A stretch of 64,000 nt of DNA from Anaerococcus marasmi (GTDB taxonomy: Bacteria > Bacillota > Clostridia > Tissierellales > Peptoniphilaceae), in the NCBI RefSeq assembly GCF_900290195.1, contig NZ_OLMF01000004.1:1-64000 (forward strand). The letters are read 5' to 3'. The translations under genes were made by a program, and so were the position numbers. This document shows positions 29,779 through 37,715 of this stretch, in pieces (position 1 is the first letter of the stretch; the number at the start of each line of letters is the position of its first letter). The notes under the pieces are model-generated. The model saw only the letters and a list, made by a program, of their open reading frames with translations. It searched no databases and had not been told where the DNA came from.

Positions 29779-31068
29779 ATGATTGATATTAAATTACTTA
29801 GAGAAAATCCAGAACTTGTAAAAGAAAACATCAAGAAGAAATTCCAAGACGAAAAGCTTGTCCTAGTTGACGAAGTCTTAGAACTTGATGAAAAGCTTAG
29901 ATCTTTCAAGACTGAGGGAGATAACTTAAGAAGCGAAAGAAATAAGACAAGTAAACAAATCGGAGCTCTTATGGGCCAAGGCAAGAAGGATGAAGCAGAA
30001 GAAGCCAAAGCTCATGTTAAGGAAATTAACGATAAGCTAACTGATATCGAAGCCAAGACTGAAGAGTATGGCAAGGAAGTCAAAAAGAGAATGCAAGTAA
30101 TCCCACAAATCATCGACGATAGTGTTCCTATAGGAAAGGACGATACAGAAAATGTCGAAATAGAAAAATTCGGCGAGCCAGTAGTTCCTGACTATGATGT
30201 ACCTTATCACATTGACATCATGGAGACCTTCGATGGGGTAGACCTAGATGCTGCAAGAGATACATCTGGGGCAGGTTTCTACTATCTAAGAGGAGATATA
30301 GCAAGACTTCACTCAGCAATTCTTTCATATGCTAGAGACTTTATGATCGATCGTGGCTATACCTACTACATTCCACCATTTATGATTAGATCTGATGTGG
30401 TTACTGGAGTAATGAGCTTTTCTGAAATGGAAGATATGATGTATAAGATAGAAGGGGAAGATCTTTACCTAATCGGTACAAGTGAGCACTCAATGATTGG
30501 TAAGTTTATAAATACAATCAATGAAGAAGAAAAAATGCCACTAAGAATGACTTCTTACTCACCATGTTTTAGAAAAGAAGTAGGAGCTCATGGTATAGAA
30601 GAACGTGGAGTTTACAGAATCCATCAATTTGAAAAACAAGAGATGGTAATAATCGCAAAGCCAGAAGATTCCAAAACACTCTACAATGAATTATGGAAAA
30701 ACACAGTTGACTTCTTTAGAAGCCTCGAGATTCCAGTAAGAACCCTAGAATGTTGCTCTGGAGACTTGGCAGATCTTAAGGTTAAATCATGTGACGTTGA
30801 AGCATGGAGCCCAAGACAAAAGAAATACTTCGAAGTAGGAAGCTGCTCTAATCTAGGAGATGCCCAAGCAAGAAGACTTGGAATTAGACTAAGGGGAGAG
30901 AATGGAACCTACTTTGCCCACACCCTAAATAACACTGTAGTAGCTCCACCAAGAATGTTAATAGCCTTCCTAGAAAACTTAATCCAAGAAGATGGAAGCG
31001 TGAAAATTCCTAAACCACTTCAAATGTATATGGGTGGAAAGGAAAAAATCGAGCCAAAAAATAAATAG
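29779..31068 (+). CDS. serS: Seryl-tRNA synthetase
   Basis: 429 residues. N-terminal coiled-coil tRNA-binding arm (about 25-110), then the class II core: motif 2 SPCFRKEVGAHG near residue 265, and motif 3 PRMLIAFLEN near 394. AAAGGAGA eight bases before the ATG; the start at 29779 gives the usual MIDIKLLR N-terminus. It is under T-box control and is a single-gene unit with its own terminator. Confidence 0.97.
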   Translation: MIDIKLLRENPELVKENIKKKFQDEKLVLVDEVLELDEKLRSFKTEGDNLRSERNKTSKQIGALMGQGKKDEAEEAKAHVKEINDKLTDIEAKTEEYGKEVKKRMQVIPQIIDDSVPIGKDDTENVEIEKFGEPVVPDYDVPYHIDIMETFDGVDLDAARDTSGAGFYYLRGDIARLHSAILSYARDFMIDRGYTYYIPPFMIRSDVVTGVMSFSEMEDMMYKIEGEDLYLIGTSEHSMIGKFINTINEEEKMPLRMTSYSPCFRKEVGAHGIEERGVYRIHQFEKQEMVIIAKPEDSKTLYNELWKNTVDFFRSLEIPVRTLECCSGDLADLKVKSCDVEAWSPRQKKYFEVGSCSNLGDAQARRLGIRLRGENGTYFAHTLNNTVVAPPRMLIAFLENLIQEDGSVKIPKPLQMYMGGKEKIEPKNK

Positions 31069-31077
31069 GACTATAAT

Positions 31078-31111
31078 ATCCGTGGGTAAGCTAGCTTATC
31101 TGCGGATTTTT
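31078..31111 (+). terminator. serS terminator
   Basis: ATCCG...CGGAT with GGTAAG/CTTATC inside and a T run. Confidence 0.85.
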
Positions 31112-31139
31112 AATGATGAGAATTTTTGAAATTCCTTAT

Positions 31140-31200
31140 AAGGCTAATTGCTATCATCATTTAAGAAAATTCTAACAAGAATAAATGATATTGTAGCCTT
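31140..31200. repeat. Intergenic inverted repeat
   Basis: AAGGCTA (31140-31146) with TAGCCTT (31194-31200) and ATCATTT (31156-31162) with AAATGAT (31183-31189) form a nested two-part stem. There is no T run. No gene overlaps it. Confidence 0.6.
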
Positions 31201-31254
31201 ATCCTTAAGCTAAGAAAGTTTTGATGAAAATAAAAAATATCGATATTAACAAAT

Positions 31255-31324
31255 AAAATCGTCCCAAATCTTGGAGCTTACTATGATTTATTAAATCTAG
31301 CTTTCCAAGAGGGACGATTTTTCT
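31255..31324. terminator. Terminator after exoA
   Basis: AAAATCGTCCC (31255-31265) with GGGACGATTTT (31313-31323). T and A runs on both sides suggest bidirectional use; the convergent exoA gene ends at it. Confidence 0.75.
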
Positions 31325-32148
31325 TATTTAATTTCAAGCATTATTGGCGTATGGTCTTGCCTGTCTCCAGAATCTATTATAGTAGAATTTACTACGTCTT
31401 CCATTAACCTATCAGATACTAAAAAGTAATCAATCCTCCAGCCGGAGTTATTGATCTTGCTTGTCTTAACTCTTTGGGCCCACCAGGTGTAGGCTCCTTC
31501 AAGGTCCTTGTTAAGATGTCTAAAGGTATCAGTAAAGCCCCTATTTAAAAGATTAGTAAAGCCTCTTCTCTCCTCATCTGTAAAGCCTGCTGACATGTGG
31601 TTGTTATCAGGATGAGCGAGGTCGATTTCTTCATGGGCTACATTGAAATCGCCTGTAGCTATGACAGGCTTAATCTTATCAAGTTCAGCAAGATAATCGG
31701 CATATAGCTTATCCCACTCTTCTCTTAGGGGAAGTCTCTTAAGATCGCCACCTGCATTAGGTGTGTAGACTTGGGTAAAGTAGAAGTCATCAAACTCTAG
31801 GGTAAGGATTCTTCCTTCGAGATCCATTGTATCTGGAGCACCGATTTCTGGGAAGGACTCCTTCACATCGAGGCCCTTTTTGTAGAGGGTCATGGTTCCT
31901 GCGTAGGATTTCCTAGCAGTTGGCCTTGAGGAAATCCATACATAATTATAATCAGGGAAAAATTCACCAAGCTTTTCAATATGCTTTTTGCTAGGTCCAT
32001 TTGCCGGAAGCTTGGTCTCTTGAAGGGCTATCACATCTGGGTTTTCATTTTTTATAGTTAATAGAACATCTCTACTCATTACTGCTCTTTTGGAATCACT
32101 AGTTAGAGCAGCATTTAGAGAATCTATGTTCCAAGAAATAAATTTCAT
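31324..32148 (-). CDS. Exodeoxyribonuclease III / AP endonuclease
   Basis: 274 residues, EEP nuclease family, base-excision repair. Motifs: SWNIDSLNAAL (N6), ALQETKLP with the metal-binding Glu near residue 41, VYTPNAGG near 122, GDFNVAHEEIDLAHP near 167-181, and a C-terminal DHTPIMLE (Asp-His catalytic pair). RIDYFLVS near 238. Similar to exoA/xth; GGAGA lies upstream of the ATG. Confidence 0.93.
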   Translation of the reverse strand: MKFISWNIDSLNAALTSDSKRAVMSRDVLLTIKNENPDVIALQETKLPANGPSKKHIEKLGEFFPDYNYVWISSRPTARKSYAGTMTLYKKGLDVKESFPEIGAPDTMDLEGRILTLEFDDFYFTQVYTPNAGGDLKRLPLREEWDKLYADYLAELDKIKPVIATGDFNVAHEEIDLAHPDNNHMSAGFTDEERRGFTNLLNRGFTDTFRHLNKDLEGAYTWWAQRVKTSKINNSGWRIDYFLVSDRLMEDVVNSTIIDSGDRQDHTPIMLEIK

Positions 32149-32239
32149 TAAGTCTCCTTTACATTTTCATTTACTATGATAATTATAGGATAAATCTAAT
32201 TATTTGCAAATTTCAAATATAGTTCACAAAATGAAATAG

Positions 32240-32274
32240 TTTAAGAAAGCCTCCTTAAATGATATAATATTAAT
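32240..32274 (+). promoter_or_regulatory. Promoter placed directly at an ATG (possible leaderless start)
   Basis: TATAAT at 32263-32268 with TTTAAG at 32240-32245 (17-base spacer). The -10 box ends only six bases before the ATG at 32275, and no ribosome site precedes it. Confidence 0.5.
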
Positions 32275-33192
32275 ATGATAATGATTGCAGATGAAATAAT
32301 AAGAATTGATAAGTTTATATCTGATGAGCTCGAGGAGATCCCTCGTGAGAAGATCAAGGACTTCATCAAGGATAAGAAAATAAAAGTAAATAATTCTTTC
32401 GTAAAGCCTAGCTTTAAGCTAAGCGAGGGTGATGAGATAGAAATCGACGACTCTCTTTTCCATGTGCCAGAACTTAAGGCAGAAGATATGGACCTTAAGG
32501 TGGTTTTTGAGAATGATGATTACGCTATAATCGATAAGGATAGTAATGTCATAGTCCATCCAGCAGGAAAAATCATTACAGGAACCCTCGTTAATGGCCT
32601 CCTCGCTAAATATGGCTACGATGGCCTTTCTCACATAGGAGGAGACGATAGGCCAGGCATTGTCCACAGGCTTGATAAGGATACGACAGGCCTAATAGCA
32701 ATAACGAAAACTAATGAAGCCTATAAGTATTTCAAGAAGATGTTTGAGACAAGAAAGGTCGACAAATATTATTATGCCATTGTTTTTGGTAACTTCGATA
32801 AGAAAAAGGGAACCATCGATAATTTCATGGATAGGGATGTCCACAACAGAAGAAAGATGGCAGTGAGAAATACTGGAAGAAGAGCCGTAAGCCACTATGA
32901 GGTCATAAGCGAGGTAGAGGGCTTTTCTCTAGTAAGGATAAAGATAGAAACAGGAAGGACCCATCAGATAAGAGTCCACATGACCCATATCAATCACCCT
33001 ATCTTGGGAGATCCTGTCTACGGCAATATCAAGCATAAATTTAATCTCGACCACCAGCTCCTTCACTGTGGCAAGGTTGGCTTTAAAAATATGGAGGGAG
33101 ATTATGTGACTTATGAAGCTATCCCTCACGAAGACTTTTTGAAATATCAGAAAATATTAGGATTAGGTGATAAAGATGTATTCGAAAACTAA
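32275..33192 (+). CDS. RluA-family RNA pseudouridine synthase (RluD-like)
   Basis: 305 residues. S4 domain (about 8-75), then the RluA catalytic domain with HRLDKDTTGL near residue 127, whose Asp is the nucleophile, and GRTHQIRVH near 225. Likely modifies 23S rRNA in the RluD fashion. A second ATG two codons downstream (32281) is an alternative start. No Shine-Dalgarno sequence is visible, and the promoter lies unusually close. Confidence 0.9.
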   Translation: MIMIADEIIRIDKFISDELEEIPREKIKDFIKDKKIKVNNSFVKPSFKLSEGDEIEIDDSLFHVPELKAEDMDLKVVFENDDYAIIDKDSNVIVHPAGKIITGTLVNGLLAKYGYDGLSHIGGDDRPGIVHRLDKDTTGLIAITKTNEAYKYFKKMFETRKVDKYYYAIVFGNFDKKKGTIDNFMDRDVHNRRKMAVRNTGRRAVSHYEVISEVEGFSLVRIKIETGRTHQIRVHMTHINHPILGDPVYGNIKHKFNLDHQLLHCGKVGFKNMEGDYVTYEAIPHEDFLKYQKILGLGDKDVFEN

Positions 33193-34705
33193 CACGACGA
33201 CCCTCATTGGTCTTGATGGCAAACTTGTAGAAGTAGAATCTGACATAACATCAGGCCTTCCTTCCTTTACTATAGTTGGTCTTCCTGACTCATCGATCAA
33301 GGAATCAAGAGACAGGGTTAGAGTTGCCCTCATCAATTCCGGCTATAGATTTCCAGCAGGAAGGATTACAATCAACCTCTCCCCAGCAGATCTTAAGAAG
33401 GAAGGAACCCAACTAGACCTACCAATTGCTATTTCTCTTCTAGGTTCTATGGGGGTAATTAACTTTGACTACGAAGAATACATAATTCTAGGCGAGCTTT
33501 CCCTGGATGGAAGGATAGTTCCTATAAGAGGGGCCCTTGCCATGGTTATAGCCATGCGTGAGCTAGGTTTTACCAAATTTATAATTCCTGATGATAATAA
33601 GGACGAGTGTGCCATAATTTCAGATATAGAGATCTACCCTTTCGATAAGTTAAACGATTTGGTAGCCTTTTTAAACAAGGAAAAGAAGGTCAAAGCCTAC
33701 GAGATAGATTTAAGTAAAATTACTGAAGAGAAAACTTACGATTACGACTTCAAGGACTTAAAGGGCCAAGAGAGCCTAAAGCGTGCCCTTCAAATTGCAG
33801 CAGCAGGTAACCACAATGTACTAATGATCGGAGCTCCAGGCTCCGGAAAGACTTTTTCTGCCAAACACCTGCCAACAATCCTTCCAGATATGAGCTTTGA
33901 CGAGAAGGTAGAAGTGACGAAGATTTATTCTATTATGGGGCTCCTCGACAGTGGACATCTCGTTAATGAAAGGCCCTTCAGGGCTCCCCACCACACATCA
34001 AGCGAGGTAGCTCTCATAGGTGGAGGCCACTCCGTCCCAAGACCAGGAGAGATTACCCTCGCCCACAAGGGAGTGCTCCTTTTAGACGAGTTTCCAGAAT
34101 ATAGGAAAAATGTAATAGAAGCCCTAAGAGAGCCCCTAGAAAACAAGGAAATAAATGTAGCAAGGTCCCAAGCATCGGTAAAATACCCGGCAGACTTTAT
34201 CCTAATTGCTGCTATGAACCCATGTCCTTGCGGTAACTACGGCAATCCCTTGAAGGAATGTACTTGCTCCTTCAATGAAATAAGGAGATACTTAAACAAG
34301 ATTTCTTCGCCAATACTCGATAGGATCGATATACATATAGAGATAAAGCCTGTTAAATACGAAGACCTAAAGGATGATACTAAGTCCAAGTCATCAGCTG
34401 AACTAAAGTCTGAAGTGGTTAGGGCAAGGCTTATCCAGGAAGAAAGGTACAAAAACGAGAAGATTTCCACAAACTCAGAGCTTAACACCAATCAGATGAA
34501 AAAATACATCAAGCTATCCGACGAGGTTGAAAAAATCGCCAAGATGGCCTTTAATAAATACAACTTCTCAGTTAGGTCCTTCAATAAGATAATAAAAATG
34601 TCTAGGACTATAGCAGACCTTGAGGCAAGTGCGGAAATAGAATCAAAGCACCTCCTAGAAGCAATCCGTTACAGGTCCTTGGATGACAAATACTGGAGCA
34701 ACTAA
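33176..34705 (+). CDS. YifB/ComM-like Mg-chelatase family AAA+ ATPase
   Basis: 509 residues. ChlI-like N-terminal domain (about 1-170: GLPSFTIVGLPD, ESRDRVRVA), AAA+ core with Walker A GAPGSGKT near residue 219 and Walker B LLLDEFPE near 302, and NPCPCG near 345, all typical of YifB/ComM. ComM remodels branch-migrating DNA in natural transformation. ATG 33176 is favoured by AGGTGATAAAG upstream and overlaps the previous gene. It ends directly at the start of the secretion ATPase gene, a second competence-type gene. Confidence 0.93.
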   Translation: MYSKTNTTTLIGLDGKLVEVESDITSGLPSFTIVGLPDSSIKESRDRVRVALINSGYRFPAGRITINLSPADLKKEGTQLDLPIAISLLGSMGVINFDYEEYIILGELSLDGRIVPIRGALAMVIAMRELGFTKFIIPDDNKDECAIISDIEIYPFDKLNDLVAFLNKEKKVKAYEIDLSKITEEKTYDYDFKDLKGQESLKRALQIAAAGNHNVLMIGAPGSGKTFSAKHLPTILPDMSFDEKVEVTKIYSIMGLLDSGHLVNERPFRAPHHTSSEVALIGGGHSVPRPGEITLAHKGVLLLDEFPEYRKNVIEALREPLENKEINVARSQASVKYPADFILIAAMNPCPCGNYGNPLKECTCSFNEIRRYLNKISSPILDRIDIHIEIKPVKYEDLKDDTKSKSSAELKSEVVRARLIQEERYKNEKISTNSELNTNQMKKYIKLSDEVEKIAKMAFNKYNFSVRSFNKIIKMSRTIADLEASAEIESKHLLEAIRYRSLDDKYWSN

Positions 34706-35883
34706 TGATAGAAGAAAGAGCTCTTGGAGTAAATATAGATAAATTTATAAAAATTCTAATAAAAGATGCTATCAAACTTAGGGCAAGCGACATCCATATC
34801 GAAGCCTTCAGCGATTATTCAAAAATAAGGCTTAGGGTAGATGGAGACCTCAGGGAATATACAAGGATTAATCTTTCTCAATACGAAAAGCTAGTAAGTA
34901 AGATTAAGCTAATGGCAAAGATGGACATATCAGAGAAAAGACGTCCCCAAGACGCTAACCTAAGACTAAAAGAATTTCAAGGGATAGACTTTAGAGTATC
35001 GAGCCTAAATACAGTAAATGGCGAAAAGATAGTCCTAAGAATCCTATCCATAGATGAGTTTAAGAAGACGAGTAGGCTCTTAGGATTTTCAGATTCTTCT
35101 ATAGGAAAAATCGACCGAGTCCTAAAGAAAAGATCAGGTATGATAATATTTACAGGACCAACTGGATCTGGTAAGTCCACAAGTCTTTATGCTTTACTAA
35201 ACAAAGTAAATACCGGTAGGGAAAACATCATAAGCGTAGAAGATCCTGTAGAATATAAGATCGAAGGGATAAACCAAGTTTCTGTAAATGAGAAAATCAG
35301 TCTTACCTTCTCCAAATCCTTAAGGTCAATCCTAAGACAAGACCCAGATATAATAATGATAGGGGAAATAAGAGATAAGGAAACTGCTCAAATCGCCATA
35401 AGAGCAGCCATAACAGGCCACTTGGTCCTAACAACCCTTCACACAAGAGATGCCCTTTCATCAATCGCGAGACTTAAAGACTTAGGAGTAGAAGACTATC
35501 TAATAAGGTCAGCCCTAAGTCTTTTGGCAAGCCAAAGATTAGTAAGGAAACTTTGCGACTGCAAAAAGAAAGACACCATGACAGATAACGAATACGAAAT
35601 CGTAAGCCAATACCATAAAATTCCGAGAGATAAAATAATCTACAGGCCAAATGGCTGTGACAAATGCCTAAACGGCTACCTAGGAAGAGAAGCTGTAGAG
35701 GAAGTCATCCTAATAGATAAAGAATTAAAAGAAATCCTAAGAGAAGAAGGAGATTCTACTAGTAAAGTAAAGGAAAAACTTAAAAAAGAGGGCTTCAAAT
35801 CAATGCTAGAAAATGGCATAGACAAAGTCCTAGAAGGGAAAACTTCCTTTGAAGAAGTCCTTGGGGCCTTGGATGTGGATTAG
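34705..35883 (+). CDS. GspE/PilB/ComGA-type secretion ATPase
   Basis: 392 residues. N-terminal domain about 1-125, Walker A GPTGSGKS near residue 150, Asp box and Walker B region with RQDPDIIMIGEIRD near 212-225, His box HLVLTTLHT near 240, and a C-terminal zinc-binding set of four Cys (CDCKK then CDKCLNG). It is a motor for type IV pili, type II secretion or competence pseudopili. Unusually, no ComGB/PilC membrane protein or pilin follows, so its partners must lie elsewhere. Confidence 0.9.
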   Translation: MIEERALGVNIDKFIKILIKDAIKLRASDIHIEAFSDYSKIRLRVDGDLREYTRINLSQYEKLVSKIKLMAKMDISEKRRPQDANLRLKEFQGIDFRVSSLNTVNGEKIVLRILSIDEFKKTSRLLGFSDSSIGKIDRVLKKRSGMIIFTGPTGSGKSTSLYALLNKVNTGRENIISVEDPVEYKIEGINQVSVNEKISLTFSKSLRSILRQDPDIIMIGEIRDKETAQIAIRAAITGHLVLTTLHTRDALSSIARLKDLGVEDYLIRSALSLLASQRLVRKLCDCKKKDTMTDNEYEIVSQYHKIPRDKIIYRPNGCDKCLNGYLGREAVEEVILIDKELKEILREEGDSTSKVKEKLKKEGFKSMLENGIDKVLEGKTSFEEVLGALDVD

Positions 35884-36232
35884 GAATTCTAGGAAAAATA
35901 TCAAATAATAGTAATAATTAGAGACTTAAGCAAATAAATGAAATTCCACTCGCACCAATCTTAGCAAATTATTCATAAATTTTCACATCAAATTTTTCTA
36001 AAGAGAGAGCTTTAGAGATTAATTTACTGGGAAGGGGATAAAAAAGAGAATATGCCTAGTTTTCTAAAACAATATAAAATTGTAAGAATAATAGGATATC
36101 TGGCAAGATATAATAATCGACTACGAGTGAAATAAGAAGCTATGTATAATCAAGAACAAGTAAAGCTTGCAATAATTATTATTAATGAAGGTAATATTTT
36201 ACCATTAAGTCTAAATAGCAAGGAAATATCAC
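35884..36232. other. Gene-free AT-rich stretch
   Basis: No convincing gene, RNA or terminator is visible. A 34-codon frame begins at 36142 but has a poor ribosome site and overlaps the next gene. Confidence 0.5.
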
Positions 36233-36544
36233 ATGAAAACAATTAGTGTAGGATTAGAATGGGGTTCTTATCCACTTCAAGAATTAGATATTAAGGGATT
36301 TATTGTAGATGATATAGGTGCGGAGGAATTGGGTTTGGATAGGGAATTTTGTGAAAAAATTCAAAAATTACAAGATCTGTATGATAACTTATTTTTAAAT
36401 AACGAAAAAGAATTCTCTTACCTAGGCAAGGAAAAACCAGAAGAAGTAAAAAAAATAAAAGATATGTATTCAGATATATTTGATGAATTACTAGATAAGT
36501 TAAACGATAAATTCAATTTTAGAGTATTAGAATTAGATATTTAG
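36233..36544 (+). CDS. Small acidic protein, unknown
   Basis: 103 residues, cytosolic, rich in Asp, Glu, Leu and Lys, with a helical stretch likely from residue 35 to 95. AAGGAAA precedes the ATG and a good terminator follows, so it is probably a real single-gene unit. I do not recognise a family. Its place at the start of an accessory region beside a recombinase remnant and a toxin-antitoxin pair suggests acquired DNA, perhaps an immunity or regulatory protein; that is inference. Confidence 0.6.
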   Translation: MKTISVGLEWGSYPLQELDIKGFIVDDIGAEELGLDREFCEKIQKLQDLYDNLFLNNEKEFSYLGKEKPEEVKKIKDMYSDIFDELLDKLNDKFNFRVLELDI

Positions 36545-36548
36545 ATAG

Positions 36549-36590
36549 AAATAGAGCTTGTGAGAGATAATCCTTACAAGTTCTATTTTT
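36549..36590 (+). terminator. Terminator after the small acidic-protein gene
   Basis: AAATAGAGCTTGT (36549-36561) with ACAAGTTCTATTT (36576-36588), one G-T pair, then T. Confidence 0.85.
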
Positions 36591-36845
36591 AAATCCTTTT
36601 TGAATAAATAAATTCAAAACTCCAATATTCATTTACTACCATCTTATCAAGCATTAAATTCCAAAGAATAGGGTCAAATTCGTCCAGAGGATTAAGGGTA
36701 TCTAATTTTTCGATAAAGAAGTCATATTTTAGTTTTCTAGGTTCCTTGTCTTGGATTTGAGCACATAAATCTTCGTATTTTTCTTTTTAAGAATTAAATT
36801 TATTTACTAGTTTCTCATATTCTTTAGCTTATGCAAGTTTATTCC
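36589..36845 (-). pseudogene. Remnant of a large serine recombinase, C-terminal end
   Basis: Reading the minus strand gives a coiled-coil stretch (EYEKLVNKFNS, stop, KEKYEDL) and then NPLDEFDPILWNLMLDKMVV and EFIYSKRI to a stop at 36589. The EFD..LW...DK..V pattern is typical of the tail of serine integrases and transposon recombinases. Two in-frame stops (near 36788 and 36839) and the absence of the catalytic domain show it is dead. It marks a past mobile-element insertion. Confidence 0.6.
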
Positions 36846-37014
36846 TATTATAATAAGATTTACAATTTCTATTACTATTATATACTAATATATGAATAAT
36901 GAGAAATTATAGAGTCCGTATAATTGTGCAAAAAAGGTAATGAAACCTTAATGATAACAGATAATAATCAAATTATTTACAATAAGAATCTTCTAAGCCT
37001 TATAATATTGGATA

Positions 37015-37281
37015 TTAATATTTGTCCAGGATATCATGGTGTCTAATATCTAAAAGAAATATCAATTCATTATTTTCATAGAACCAAAGGATTCGAATAT
37101 CCATATTAACAGAAGACTCCCATATTCCATCTGTACCTTGTATTTTCTTAGTTCTTAAAGATGGATGGGTAGGATTTTCTACGAAAAATTTAAGTTTCTT
37201 TTTAGTCTGTTTCTTTTCAGTGTCAGATAGTTTTTTGTAATGTTTTTTAAAGGCTTTCGAATAAGTAATTTTATAGGACAT
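37015..37281 (-). CDS. RelE/ParE-family toxin
   Basis: 88 residues with the RelE fold pattern: KAFKKHYKKLSDTEKK helix hairpin, central strands with IWESSVNMDIRILWFYE, and a C-terminal DIRHHDIL with His residues suited to mRNA cleavage. It follows the antitoxin gene with a one-base overlap. Likely ribosome-dependent mRNA interferase; the RelE versus YafQ subgroup cannot be fixed by eye. Confidence 0.85.
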   Translation of the reverse strand: MSYKITYSKAFKKHYKKLSDTEKKQTKKKLKFFVENPTHPSLRTKKIQGTDGIWESSVNMDIRILWFYENNELIFLLDIRHHDILDKY

Positions 37282-37538
37282 TACTTATCTAACTCCTCGA
37301 ATAGAGAGTCGATAGAATCAAAAACAGGTTGAGTCCCATTTTTTATAGATTCTTTAATTTCTTTTACTTCAGCTTTTAAATTTTTTATAACGTGTTCTGG
37401 ATAGATTGCAACTGGAACAAGTACAATTTTTCCGTTATCTTCTATGACTTCAAATTGGTCCCCTTGATTTAATTCCATAGAGTTTACTATGTCTTTCGGG
37501 ATAGTGACTTGTGATTTAGCTTTTAGTTCAACTAACAT
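37281..37538 (-). CDS. AbrB/MazE-type antitoxin
   Basis: 85 residues. N-terminal swapped-hairpin DNA-binding domain with KAKSQVTIPKDIV (residues 6-18) and DQFEVIEDNGKIVL; acidic, probably disordered C-terminus that would neutralise the toxin. AAGGAGG precedes the ATG. The gene has a strong promoter with a palindromic operator over the start region, consistent with autoregulation. Confidence 0.88.
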   Translation of the reverse strand: MLVELKAKSQVTIPKDIVNSMELNQGDQFEVIEDNGKIVLVPVAIYPEHVIKNLKAEVKEIKESIKNGTQPVFDSIDSLFEELDK

Positions 37539-37542
37539 AACA

Positions 37543-37608
37543 AAACCTCCTTAGTTAGAAATTCATACTTTCTAACTAAATTATATTTTCTTCTGAGAAA
37601 AAAGTCAA
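37543..37608 (-). promoter_or_regulatory. Toxin-antitoxin promoter and operator
   Basis: Minus strand: TTGACT (37608-37603), 17-base spacer, TATAAT (37585-37580). Directly after it is a palindrome, TTAGTTAGAAA with TTTCTAACTAA (37551-37579), ending at the AAGGAGG box. A bound AbrB-type dimer would block transcription initiation. Confidence 0.8.
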
Positions 37609-37681
37609 GTGGAGAGTAAAGTTGATAGAATGAGAGTAAGTAGTTGTAGTATAGTTAGAATAGCAAAAGAATAATAAAACG

Positions 37682-37714
37682 AGCCTTGGAGATTAAATCT
37701 TCAGGGCTTTCTTT
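37682..37714 (+). terminator. Terminator-like hairpin at the intron insertion site
   Basis: AGCC...AGATT-AA-ATCT...GGCT stem with CTTTCTTT after it. The group II intron begins immediately downstream. Confidence 0.6.
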
Positions 37715-37715
37715 A

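Noticed and set aside
30000-30100. A second, antisense regulator opposite serS
   Set aside because: Minus-strand frame mirrors the serS coiled-coil codons.
36142-36246. 34-codon frame before the acidic protein gene
   Set aside because: Weak ribosome site, overlaps the next start and shows no recognisable motif.
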